Notes: generated by a model not told the origin, from the letters alone. A stretch of 15,119 nucleotides of DNA from JBKJVQ01 sp046717125 (GCA_046717125.1 JBKJVQ010000261.1:1-15119); one strand, 5' to 3'; shown: positions 1-6,591, counted from the stretch's first letter. Numbers and translations: made by a program.

Positions 1-1108
1 GGATGAGCGCGACCGCTATCAGGCCGAACGAGACCAGGATGCCGAATGCGGTGGCGAGGAACCCGGCGCGGATGCGTCCAGGATGCTCGCCGCCATGCGA
101 GACGACCGACATCAGTTTCAGCGACAGAACGGGAAGTACGCACGGCATGAGATTGAGAATGAGCCCGCCGAGGAGTGCGAGGCCCATCATGATGCCGAGC
201 TGCGAGAGTTTCGCGCCGCGGTCGATTGCGCTGCCTGGCGAGACCGTCAGGGACTGTTCGACCGCCCGCCCCGAGTCGACGAGCGTCAGGACCGCCTTCC
301 GCCCCGACAGCGTCGTGCCGGCCGGCAGGTCACCCGCGACGGGCAGACGGATCACGGCGCCTTTGCCGTCGCCGTTCAGCGTGACTTCCGGCGCGCCGAG
401 TGACACGGCAGGCGTGGTTTCGGCGAAGACGTCCGGCTGGGCGAAAGGCTCTACGCTCCGCGCACTGATCTCCAGCGCACGCTTGCCGTCGAGCATCACC
501 TCGCGCGCGGCAGTGATATTGAGTCCCGCAGCGCCGTCCTTGCGCGGCACCTGAGCGCTGAATTTGCCGATCGTTTGCGCTTCATCCGACGGCGCTGCCG
601 CCCCTTCCGGGAGGCTCAACGCGAGGTCGAGTGTCTGCGGAACGCAGATCTGCTCGCAGACGAGAAGCTCAACACGCGCCTTCAGATCGAGTGGCTTGCT
701 TTTAGCCTCAGGCGTCGCCGCGATCGGAAACACGACGTGATTTGCGTAACCGAAAGTCTGCAGGCCGAACAATTGGAAACGGTGCGGCGCCGGGTACGCG
801 AGATCGGCCGACTTCAGATTGGTCGAGCCTGCCCAGTCGAGCTTGGGCGGAAGTCCGGCATCGCCCGGCGACCGCCAGTATGTCTTCCAGCCCGGCTTGA
901 TTTTGACTTCGAGTCCCAGCGGCACGGCGGCAATGTCGCCGGTCGCATCGGTTGCGGAGATAAGCCGCGCCTCGACAAAGTCGGCCTTCGCCCATGCGCT
1001 CTCGGCGGCTTGGCCTTTAGGGATGACGCCGAACAGCGCGGCCGTCAGGGCGATGGCAGCCGTCAGCCAATTTCCACGTCGCTCAGGCATCTGCATGCGC
1101 TTGTCCAT
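1..1108 (-). CDS. DsbD/ScsB-type thiol:disulfide interchange protein (N-terminal part, runs off left edge)
   Basis: A continuous minus-strand reading frame gives 369 residues before the window ends. Residues 12-35 form a signal peptide ending near GQAA. Residues 40-165 look like the periplasmic DsbD-alpha/DsbC-like domain and carry the cysteine pair C151-EQI-C155 followed by VP, the usual redox pair of this domain. From about residue 303 the membrane domain begins, with NLMPCVLPVL at 319-328 and membrane cysteine C323, the hallmark of DsbD/CcdA transporters. By family knowledge the protein carries electrons from cytoplasmic thioredoxin across the inner membrane to periplasmic partners. A C-terminal thioredoxin-like domain would lie outside the window. 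Start: ATG at 1108, just after GAAGGGG; in-frame ATGs at 1096 and 1090 are alternatives. DsbD and ScsB cannot be separated without the missing part. Confidence 0.9.
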   Translation of the reverse strand, partial: MDKRMQMPERRGNWLTAAIALTAALFGVIPKGQAAESAWAKADFVEARLISATDATGDIAAVPLGLEVKIKPGWKTYWRSPGDAGLPPKLDWAGSTNLKSADLAYPAPHRFQLFGLQTFGYANHVVFPIAATPEAKSKPLDLKARVELLVCEQICVPQTLDLALSLPEGAAAPSDEAQTIGKFSAQVPRKDGAAGLNITAAREVMLDGKRALEISARSVEPFAQPDVFAETTPAVSLGAPEVTLNGDGKGAVIRLPVAGDLPAGTTLSGRKAVLTLVDSGRAVEQSLTVSPGSAIDRGAKLSQLGIMMGLALLGGLILNLMPCVLPVLSLKLMSVVSHGGEHPGRIRAGFLATAFGILVSFGLIAVALI

Positions 1109-1232
1109 CGCCCCTTCGAGCGTTCATTCTGATTGGTTCGATGATCCACGGAGCGTCACGACATCGCGATCCGGTTATACGCGCGTCGATATGGTGAAGA
1201 TCAGCATAGGCCGGCGATGAAGCGATTGTGAC

Positions 1233-1547
1233 CTAACGCTTCAGCGTCTGCACCGGCTCGAAACCTTCGAATTGGGGATGGCCGTCATAGAGCGGTTTGT
1301 TGCCGCCAGCGCTCGCATGCGCCTTTCGGAAAGCGTCGGAGCGCGTCCAGGCTTCGAAAGCCGCGCGGCTCTCCCACTCCGTATGTGAGGCGTAGAGCGT
1401 ATGGTCGTCGTGCTGGGGCCCCTTGAGCAGGTGGAACGAGACGAAGCCCGGCACAGAGTCGAGATGGCTATCACGGCTCGTCCAGACCGTCTCGAAATCT
1501 CCCTCGGACCCGCGCTTTACGCGAAAGCGGTTCATGGCGATGAACAT
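1233..1547 (-). CDS. IsdG-like heme-degrading/antibiotic biosynthesis monooxygenase
   Basis: This 104-residue protein has the ferredoxin-like fold signature of the antibiotic_biosynthesis_monooxygenase family, in the IsdG/HmoA branch: an N-terminal strand (MFIAMNRF), a PGF turn at 33-35 and a TEWESRAAFEAW helix region at 56-67. The residues that line up with the IsdG catalytic trio are present: N6, W67 and H77 (IsdG N7, W67, H77). This suggests oxidative heme cleavage releasing iron in the cytoplasm, but some homologues are only putative quinol monooxygenases. The start is firm: AGGAG lies 6-7 bases before the ATG. It follows the Rrf2 regulator gene on the same strand after 150 bases, a gap large enough for its own promoter. 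Iron- or NO-linked control by that neighbour is an inference. Confidence 0.85.
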   Translation of the reverse strand: MFIAMNRFRVKRGSEGDFETVWTSRDSHLDSVPGFVSFHLLKGPQHDDHTLYASHTEWESRAAFEAWTRSDAFRKAHASAGGNKPLYDGHPQFEGFEPVQTLKR

Positions 1548-1697
1548 TGGTCTCTCCTATCCGATCAGCACCTTGGCCAAAGCTACAATGTCGCGAGCGC
1601 TTGTTGCCGGGCCGCGCAAGGCGGTCAACCCGACGCATCGTCAATCGGTGTAAACGCTTCAGCGGGGAAAGAGCAGGCGCTGGGGCGCGCCGCGAGG

Positions 1698-2153
1698 TTA
1701 CGGGCCCTTGCGCAAATCGACGATCGCATCGGGGATGGCAAAAGGCTTGCGGCGCACCGAAACGAGATCGTGGAGCGTGTGCTGGTCGAGCACCGCAATG
1801 AAGGACTCGAGGGCCTCTTCCAGCATGCGATTGATCGGCGCGCGCTGCCGGATGGCGCATTCACCTGCAGCCACCCCGAAGCAATCCGCTTCCATATGGG
1901 TGGATTCAGTGGCGCGGACGACGTCGCCAATACGGATTTCGGCGGCCGCCTTGGCCAGCTTAATGCCGCCCGAGCGTCCCCGCGCCGTCGCGACAAAACC
2001 GGCCTGCACGAGCATGGGCACGATTTTCGCGACATTGTGATCCGTGATCTGGTGCAGCCGCGCGATCTCGCTCGTCTTCACAAATCGATCCGGTGACTGG
2101 GCGCAATGGATCAGAATTCTGATTGAATAGGCCGTTTGCTTTGTCAGTCGCAT
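1698..2153 (-). CDS. Rrf2-family transcriptional regulator (RirA/NsrR-like, two-cysteine variant)
   Basis: The 151-residue protein opens with MRLTKQTAYSIRIL, the standard Rrf2 start, followed by a winged helix-turn-helix with ARGRSGGIKLA at 57-67 and the dimer helix ending LDQHTLHDLV. Family members (IscR, NsrR, RirA) bind an Fe-S cluster through three cysteines. Here C91 and C99 are present with the C-x7-C spacing of RirA, but the third ligand position (105) is alanine. The cluster may be held differently, be more labile, or be absent. I chose ATG 2153 over an in-frame TTG at 2159 because TAGGA sits 7-8 bases upstream and family proteins start here. It probably regulates itself and the IsdG-like gene downstream. 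Whether it senses iron, NO or redox state cannot be read from the sequence. Confidence 0.92.
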   Translation of the reverse strand: MRLTKQTAYSIRILIHCAQSPDRFVKTSEIARLHQITDHNVAKIVPMLVQAGFVATARGRSGGIKLAKAAAEIRIGDVVRATESTHMEADCFGVAAGECAIRQRAPINRMLEEALESFIAVLDQHTLHDLVSVRRKPFAIPDAIVDLRKGP

Positions 2154-2156
2154 CCG

Positions 2157-2179
2157 CAATTCCTAGATATAACAATTCC
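2157..2179. promoter_or_regulatory. Direct repeat upstream of the Rrf2 gene, candidate operator
   Basis: CAATTCC occurs twice, at 2157-2163 and 2173-2179, with a 16-base period. It lies immediately before the Rrf2 start codon and overlaps the ribosome-binding site. On the coding strand this reads GGAATTG-ttatatcta-GGAATTG, and the TTATAT between the copies could serve as a -10 box. A site bound by the regulator itself is plausible but unproven. Confidence 0.3.
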
Positions 2180-2222
2180 AAACTAGCACACAGCGGGTTC
2201 GGTGTAAGCCTGTACGCGCTCC

Positions 2223-2966
2223 CTAGTCGCCTGTGCAGGCGCGGGCCGCCACGACGAGGAGCACGAAAGCGGCCGCGATCTGCATCGCGGTTGCTGCCTT
2301 GCCGTAGGATTGAGTGCGCTGGTCTTCCGGCATTGGGGCCGCATCGAGCGGCGCGTCGCGGCGGATGGAGCCCACGATTCCGCCCATTCGGTAGGCCCCC
2401 CGATCGGTAATTTCCAGCCCGGCGCGTTCGGCGATCGCGGCTGCCGCGCCGGGATAATCGACGTTTGCGGCGGCCTGCGGACTTGTGCGCCCAAGTTCCA
2501 GCCGCCGGCCGTCCTTGGCGAGAATGCTCCAGACCGTCTGCAGCGACGTCATGCCGAGCGTCCGAAACACGGCGTCGGTTCTTTCGACGGCGGCGATGTC
2601 CGGATAAGGGATGAAGTCGGTGCGGAGCGGCGGCAGTGGCGCGGCCCCGCGCCACCTCACGCTGCGAAGCCGCACCCCGTCCTGCATGATGTCGATCCGG
2701 GCCAGCATCGGCAGGAACAGCAGCGCAAGGTAGATCGCGAGGGGGAGAAGCAGGACCGCGCCTGCGATGAAGAACAGAGCCAGCCAGATCGTCTCGGCCT
2801 GTGCGACCGCGACCGCAAACACGATGCCGAGACCGAGAAAGACGAACACTCCAACGGCGAGTATCAGGCCGAGGCCGATCCGCATGGGAAGCGACGGCCG
2901 CACCGTGGTCGTCTCGGACGGCGCGGCTTGATGCGTATGAGGTGTGCCGGACGGGATGTCGGCCAT
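2223..2966 (-). CDS. Hypothetical membrane protein with a cytoplasmic PH-like middle region
   Basis: A 247-residue protein not recognised as a named family. Residues 1-28 are polar. Two hydrophobic helices span about 29-55 and 60-87. Then comes a soluble region (91-190) in which DGVRLRSVRWRG, FIPYPDIAAVERTD and LAKDGRRLELGR resemble the strand pattern of bacterial PH-like domains. A third hydrophobic helix (225-243) lies near the C-terminus. The frame stays open upstream to 3335, but that part is antisense to the DUF1328 gene, so I placed the start at ATG 2966 (GGGAAAG upstream, a modest site). It is divergent from the DUF1328 gene across 150 bases and is followed after 69 bases by the Rrf2 gene on the same strand. 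The function is unknown and the PH-like assignment is inference from pattern only. Confidence 0.75.
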   Translation of the reverse strand: MADIPSGTPHTHQAAPSETTTVRPSLPMRIGLGLILAVGVFVFLGLGIVFAVAVAQAETIWLALFFIAGAVLLLPLAIYLALLFLPMLARIDIMQDGVRLRSVRWRGAAPLPPLRTDFIPYPDIAAVERTDAVFRTLGMTSLQTVWSILAKDGRRLELGRTSPQAAANVDYPGAAAAIAERAGLEITDRGAYRMGGIVGSIRRDAPLDAAPMPEDQRTQSYGKAATAMQIAAAFVLLVVAARACTGD

Positions 2967-3116
2967 GGGCTTTCCCGGCGGAAACCCGAATTGTAAACTG
3001 GCGCCGGGCGGCCGGACAGGTGGAATTGTCTTGTTCGAGGCGGCGCGCAGCGCCTGATGGCGCGCCGGGAAAGCTTGTTCTATGGTCGGTGGGCAGATGA
3101 ATCCCGGGGGGTATGT

Positions 3117-3293
3117 ATGCTGAAGTGGGCAATTATTCTCTTCGTCGTGTCGCTGATCGCGGGCGGTCTCGGCCTGACGGGTCTCGCCGCGGGCGCTCGC
3201 AAGATTGCTTTCATCCTGTTTGGCCTGTTTCTGGCCTTGGCGGTGATCGTTGTCCTGATCGCGCTGGCGATGGGTGAGTGGTTGCTGTTCTAA
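3117..3293 (+). CDS. DUF1328 (YtjA-like) small membrane protein
   Basis: This 58-residue protein is almost wholly hydrophobic, with two membrane segments (about 4-24 and 30-52) separated by the short loop AAGARK. The opening MLKWAIILFVVSLIAGGLG and the GLAAGARKIAF loop match the DUF1328/YtjA pattern seen in E. coli YtjA. Family members are short inner-membrane peptides of unknown role. The start at ATG 3117 follows a run of six Gs at a suitable distance, and an upstream in-frame ATG at 3057 would add a polar leader foreign to the family. Its own promoter should lie in the 150-base divergent gap. A two-part hairpin follows 20 bases after the stop. Confidence 0.9.
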   Translation: MLKWAIILFVVSLIAGGLGLTGLAAGARKIAFILFGLFLALAVIVVLIALAMGEWLLF

Positions 3294-3313
3294 CCAGCAG
3301 CCGCGCGTCAGCG

Positions 3314-3347
3314 CGATGAGCCTCGGCGGTGACACCGTTGCTCATCG
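3314..3347 (+). terminator. Nested hairpin after the DUF1328 gene, possible terminator
   Basis: The outer arms CGATGAGC (3314-3321) and GCTCATCG (3340-3347) pair perfectly. Inside them CGGTG (3327-3331) and CACCG (3333-3337) form a second stem with a one-base loop. No T-tract follows, so intrinsic termination is uncertain and an RNA-stabilising role is possible. Confidence 0.4.
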
Positions 3348-3495
3348 GGCACGCCAAGCTGCCGGACGGTTGGAACCATTATTTCACGGCCCCGTTACCA
3401 CGCTGTCCGCACGGTTCACGGTGGACGGCCGAAGCTTTGTCATGGCGGGCGAAGCGACGGCATGCCGCTCACGTAGCCCGCTCCGAGAAGATCCC

Positions 3496-4407
3496 ATGGC
3501 CACAAAATATGAACCGGACACACCGCGGAATCGCGGGCTGTCCGACGCGCCTCACGTCAGTCCGGTCACGCCCGAGGAGGACATTCGCACTGTAGTATTG
3601 AATGAGGTTTCATGGGGCGCGATCCTCGTCGGCGTCGCGATCGCGCTCGTCACGCAGCTCCTCTTGAACCTGCTCGGTGTCGGCGTTGGTGTGGCGACCC
3701 TCGATCCCGGCACCGCCGACAACCCCGATGCGACTTCCTTCTCGATCGCCGCCGGCATCTGGTGGGTGCTGAGCGGTGTCATTGCTGCTCTGGTTGGCGG
3801 CTATGCCGCAGGCCGCCTGTGCGGCCGCCCCAAGGAGTCGACCGCCGGTTGGCATGGCGTAGCCGCCTGGGCGACGACCACGCTCGTGATCTTCTACCTT
3901 CTGACCTCGACGCTGGGTGCTGTCGCCGGAGGTCTTTACTCGACCGTCATGGGTACGGTGGGCGCGGCCGGTGGCGCGGCGACGCAAGCTGCGGGTGCTC
4001 AGGCGCAAAGCGGCGTCAATCCGTTCGCGGCGATCGAAGCTGAGATCCGGGAAGCCGCGGGAGGCGACACGCAGGCTGCGCAGGATGCGGCCGTAGCCGC
4101 CATGCAGGCGCTCGTGACCGGCAACGAAGCGGAAGCGGAGGCGGCGCGGACCAAGGCCGCCGATGCAATCGCCCAGGCCCAGGGCATCTCTCCCGAAGAA
4201 GCCCGGAAGCGCGTAGATCAATACGAGCAGAAATATCGCGCGCAAGCCACGGATGTCGCTGAAGGCGCAACCACCGCCGTTTCGACCGGAGCGATAGTTG
4301 CGTTTATCGCGCTCCTGCTGGGCGGCATCGCCTCATGGTTCGGAGGAAGGGCCGGGGCAGTTTATCCCACGCTGACGGCTTTCGTGCCGATGCGCCGGCG
4401 CGATTAG
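3496..4407 (+). CDS. Four-helix membrane protein with a long Ala/Glu-rich loop (PhnA-like in many annotations)
   Basis: The 303-residue protein begins with a polar stretch, then has membrane helices at about 40-66, 84-108, 122-147 and 266-284. The segment LNEVSWGAILVGVAIALV (35-52) and GGYAAGRLCGRPKESTAGWH (101-120) fit a conserved alphaproteobacterial membrane family often labelled PhnA-like, although nothing here resembles phosphonoacetate hydrolase. Between helices 3 and 4 lies a loop of over 100 residues rich in Ala, Glu and Gln (160-260) that includes ISPEEARKRVDQYEQKYR, likely an amphipathic helix. ATG 3496 is preceded by GAGAAG at 5-6 bases; in-frame codons upstream to 3274 overlap the DUF1328 gene and its hairpin. 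It is followed by a strong hairpin and then the DUF883-like gene. Its function is unknown, and a stress or envelope role is only a guess. Confidence 0.85.
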   Translation: MATKYEPDTPRNRGLSDAPHVSPVTPEEDIRTVVLNEVSWGAILVGVAIALVTQLLLNLLGVGVGVATLDPGTADNPDATSFSIAAGIWWVLSGVIAALVGGYAAGRLCGRPKESTAGWHGVAAWATTTLVIFYLLTSTLGAVAGGLYSTVMGTVGAAGGAATQAAGAQAQSGVNPFAAIEAEIREAAGGDTQAAQDAAVAAMQALVTGNEAEAEAARTKAADAIAQAQGISPEEARKRVDQYEQKYRAQATDVAEGATTAVSTGAIVAFIALLLGGIASWFGGRAGAVYPTLTAFVPMRRRD

Positions 4408-4430
4408 TCCGTCGCGCACATATCATTATG

Positions 4431-4465
4431 CCACGCCGGGCGGGCGCAACTTCCGCCCGGCGTGG
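4431..4465 (+). terminator. Perfect 13-bp hairpin between two membrane-protein genes
   Basis: CCACGCCGGGCGG (4431-4443) pairs perfectly with CCGCCCGGCGTGG (4453-4465) around a nine-base loop. It lies 23 bases past the stop of the four-helix membrane protein and 62 before the next start. No T-run follows, so it may terminate weakly, protect mRNA ends, or separate expression levels of the two genes. Confidence 0.6.
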
Positions 4466-4527
4466 AACGTCAGGAGCCGCTCGGCCGTTGTTCGGGCCGC
4501 ATCCGGATGCAACAGGAGTTTCGAATA

Positions 4528-4797
4528 ATGAGCCTGAGAGACATTGAGCGCCGCGCGCGCCGTTATGCGTCCGGTCGCGGCGACGACGTTTACAGCCAGA
4601 TCGATTCCGCGATCGACTATCTGAGCGATCTCGGGACCAGTCTCGGCAAGTCCAGCCGCAAGAAGCTGAGCCGCGCCGGCCACGCCGCCTCAGGCGTAGC
4701 GGACGACGCGGAAGACCTGATGCGCGGCAATCTCACTGCGTCGCTGGTTGTCGCTGTCGGCCTCGGCGTGCTGATCGGCATGATGATCCGGCGGTGA
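4528..4797 (+). CDS. DUF883/ElaB-like small tail-anchored protein
   Basis: An 89-residue protein with a charged, helical N-terminal two-thirds (RDIERRARRYASGRGDD at 4-20) and a single C-terminal hydrophobic helix with glycine spacing, SLVVAVGLGVLIGMMIRR (72-89). This layout, including the terminal basic pair, is that of the DUF883/ElaB/YqjD group, whose members anchor to the inner membrane by the C-terminus and in E. coli associate with ribosomes in stationary phase. Exact family membership is not certain. The start is supported by AGGAG about 10 bases before ATG 4528; the frame is open from 4462, but the upstream part crosses the hairpin. It ends just before a palindromic repeat shared with the converging GreA/GreB-type gene. 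Confidence 0.8.
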   Translation: MSLRDIERRARRYASGRGDDVYSQIDSAIDYLSDLGTSLGKSSRKKLSRAGHAASGVADDAEDLMRGNLTASLVVAVGLGVLIGMMIRR

Positions 4798-4801
4798 CGC
4801 G

Positions 4802-4863
4802 CATCATTCCGAAAAGCCTGCCCCGGGCTTGATCCGGGTGGCACCGCTTCGGAAAAGATGATG
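4802..4863. repeat. Palindromic intergenic repeat, likely bidirectional terminator
   Basis: The arm beginning CATCATTCCGAAAAG at 4803 and the arm ending at 4863 (CTTCGGAAAAGATGATG) form an imperfect inverted repeat. A nested CCCGG...CCGGG stem (CCCGGGCTTGATCCGGG) sits in the middle. The TCCGAAAAG core relates it to the repeats at 5357 and 14411. It fills the 77-base gap between two convergent genes, so it probably ends both transcripts. Confidence 0.65.
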
Positions 4864-4874
4864 TGGAACGCCCG

Positions 4875-5342
4875 TCAGACGATGTCGATGATCTCGGCGT
4901 CTGAATTGCCGGCCCGGACGACGTCGCCGACGCTCCGCCCGATCAGTGCGCGGGCGACCGGCGCGACATAGGGCAAGGTGCCCTGCGCCGGGTCGGCTTC
5001 GTCCTCGCCGACGATCCGCCAGATTTCCCGTCTTCCGTCATCCCGCACGATCGTCACGGTGGACCCGAACCGGGCCTGCGCAGCATCGGCAGGCGCAGGC
5101 ACGACCTGCGCGTTGTTGCGTCGAGCGGTCCAATAGCGCAGATCGCGCGAGGTCCGGGCGATCGCTTCCTTGTCCTCGGCGGCGAGGGCTTGCGCGTGTT
5201 CGCGGCTCAGCCGCTCGATCGCCTCGTCAATATCGGTCAACCCTTTGGGCGTGACCAGATTGGGATGGGGCGAAACGAAACGATCCGGCAACTCCACCAC
5301 GCCGGAGCTTTCGTCGTATTCCCGTGTGAATGCTTTGCTCAT
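4875..5342 (-). CDS. GreA/GreB-family transcription elongation factor with short coiled coil
   Basis: The 155-residue protein starts MSKAFTREYDESSG, a leader common in rhizobial GreB-type proteins. A predicted antiparallel coiled coil spans about 31-80, and a C-terminal FKBP-like domain spans 91-155 with the conserved run WRIVGEDEADP (108-118) and RALIGRSVGDVV (131-142). Gre factors enter the RNA polymerase secondary channel and stimulate cleavage of backtracked RNA using acidic residues at the coil tip. Here the coil is about 25 residues shorter than in GreA, and the usual GD.EN tip motif is not visible; AAEDKEA (54-60) may take its place. Start: ATG 5342; the longer frame from 5429 runs through a palindromic repeat and is unlikely. 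It may be a Gre paralogue with altered cleavage activity. It converges with the DUF883-like gene. Confidence 0.85.
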   Translation of the reverse strand: MSKAFTREYDESSGVVELPDRFVSPHPNLVTPKGLTDIDEAIERLSREHAQALAAEDKEAIARTSRDLRYWTARRNNAQVVPAPADAAQARFGSTVTIVRDDGRREIWRIVGEDEADPAQGTLPYVAPVARALIGRSVGDVVRAGNSDAEIIDIV

Positions 5343-5356
5343 GGAAGCAAAGCCTA

Positions 5357-5405
5357 GAGCATGATGCCGAAAAGTGTGAAGCGGTTTTCGGATGGCATCA
5401 TGCTC
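5357..5405. repeat. GCATGATGCCGAAAAG palindromic repeat, full copy
   Basis: GAGCATGATGCCGAAAA (5357-5373) pairs with TTTTCGGATGGCATCATGCTC (5385-5405), with a four-base bulge in the right arm. Repeats of this form are common between genes in Bradyrhizobium-like genomes. It sits directly upstream of the GreA/GreB-type start, within its 5' leader or promoter zone. Confidence 0.75.
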
Positions 5406-5431
5406 AACTTTGAATCCGGTCACGTTCATGG

Positions 5432-5454
5432 CTTCGGATCAGTTCGATCCGAAG
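5432..5454. repeat. CTTCGGATC inverted repeat
   Basis: CTTCGGATC (5432-5440) and GATCCGAAG (5446-5454) form a perfect 9-bp stem with a five-base loop. It is the middle unit of a three-part repeat cluster in the 205-base gap between the GreA/GreB-type gene and the exported-protein gene. Confidence 0.65.
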
Positions 5455-5469
5455 TCATCGTGATCTGGT

Positions 5470-5496
5470 GCATGATGCCGAATTGTGAAGGTTTTG
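5470..5496. repeat. Truncated second copy of the GCATGATGCCGAA repeat
   Basis: GCATGATGCCGAATTGTGAAG at 5470-5490, followed by GTTTTG, matches the left arm and loop of the copy at 5357 with a two-base change and a small deletion. The right arm is missing, so it looks like a decayed half-element. Confidence 0.55.
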
Positions 5497-5547
5497 AGAT
5501 TGCTTCACGCGGGAGACGATCAGCCAGTCAAATACCGGGTACTCGGA

Positions 5548-6591
5548 TCAATCGCTGAGGAGCTTCACAGCGCCGGTATAGATCGCGCCGCCGATAACGC
5601 AGGGAACCGCGATCTCCGGTAGCCCCGATGCCGTCGCCGCGACGCAAGCCGTCGCGATGCCCACTTGGCCGGCGGAGGCCGCGCGCGAAAGCTTGCTCCC
5701 CTGCGCATAGTTGCGGCGGGTCGCTTCCTCGATGATGGCCATCTGCTCCTTGCGGATGCGTTCGGCTTCGAACCGTTCGGCGGCTTCAATCACATGGCGC
5801 AACGGCTCGGCGACATCGCTGTCCTGCGTTTCCATGTGCATCCGATAGAGTTCGACGAGGTCACGGTTCCGCTCGGCGTAGGAGACAAGAGTCCATTTCG
5901 CCGTCGAGCCGACCGTGATCTTCAGGATGTCGCTGCGATCCTCGGCGAGGCCGACGGCCGCCAGCACGTCCTTGAAGCTGAGGCTGGTGTTCTCATCGAC
6001 CGACCAGCGCAGCGCCGGGATGATGTGTTCGACCGGGCGCATGTCCCCGGTCGCAACATAGAGGCCCCAGAGGATGTAGAGGTTCTCGGTCCCGTCCGAT
6101 TCGATCGGCGCTTCCAGCACGGGAAGTTTTTGCCCCGAAGTGAACTCGTCGATGAGAATTGCACGCTCGGGCATTTTTGGAGCAAAACGCATCAGCAGCG
6201 ATTGCCAATCCGGCATTCCCGAATGGGCGATCGCCTTGACGATTACGCCCTGTTCCTTGGGCGGCATGGGAAACCATTGGCCAACAAGCTTCGATGCGCG
6301 CTCAGGATGCTTGGCGAGCACGCCGGCGAGGAAGCCCGTGAAGAATGCGCCCTTGTCCGGATCGGACAGGAGCCCGTGCACGCGCATGGCGCGGACGGCC
6401 TGGCCGATGGCGGCTGGCTGGGGGCGCTTGCGATAGGCGTACACCCATTCAAGCAGCCCGTCGGGCGTTGCGAACGCACCCTGCGCCTGGGTGGGCGTTG
6501 GTTGAACGATCGTTCCGGCAAGAATGGCAAACAGCGCGAGCGCGACGGAAGCCGGCCGGAGGGCCGGGGCCGTCGTCAGAATACGCAACAT
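5548..6591 (-). CDS. Exported protein of unknown function
   Basis: A 347-residue protein I do not recognise. Residues 1-37 form a Sec signal peptide (hydrophobic core about 15-28, likely cleavage after PTQAQ or nearby). The mature part is mostly alpha-helical in composition, with stretches such as GLLEWVYAYRKRPQPAA near the start and a charged helix rich in Glu, Arg and Lys around 265-300. The last 40 residues are different: GQVGIATACVAATASGLPEI, then a second cysteine and GGAIYTGAVKLLSD, a glycine/alanine-rich hydrophobic segment with two cysteines that could insert in a membrane or form a disulfide. ATG 6591 is chosen over an adjacent in-frame TTG at 6594, with GGAGCGGGG upstream. The next gene upstream on the same strand is the lipase-like hydrolase, 117 bases away, so they may be co-transcribed. 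Confidence 0.8.
   Translation of the reverse strand: MLRILTTAPALRPASVALALFAILAGTIVQPTPTQAQGAFATPDGLLEWVYAYRKRPQPAAIGQAVRAMRVHGLLSDPDKGAFFTGFLAGVLAKHPERASKLVGQWFPMPPKEQGVIVKAIAHSGMPDWQSLLMRFAPKMPERAILIDEFTSGQKLPVLEAPIESDGTENLYILWGLYVATGDMRPVEHIIPALRWSVDENTSLSFKDVLAAVGLAEDRSDILKITVGSTAKWTLVSYAERNRDLVELYRMHMETQDSDVAEPLRHVIEAAERFEAERIRKEQMAIIEEATRRNYAQGSKLSRAASAGQVGIATACVAATASGLPEIAVPCVIGGAIYTGAVKLLSD

Noticed and set aside
3..1220. Several plus-strand open frames (for example 3-554 and 575-1132)
   Set aside because: They are antisense to the DsbD/ScsB gene, have Arg/Pro/Ser-rich low-complexity translations, and show no recognisable domain.
1960..3132. Long minus-strand open frame of 390 codons
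   Set aside because: It overlaps the Rrf2 and membrane-protein genes in another frame, and its Arg/Gly-rich translation is typical of a high-GC shadow frame.
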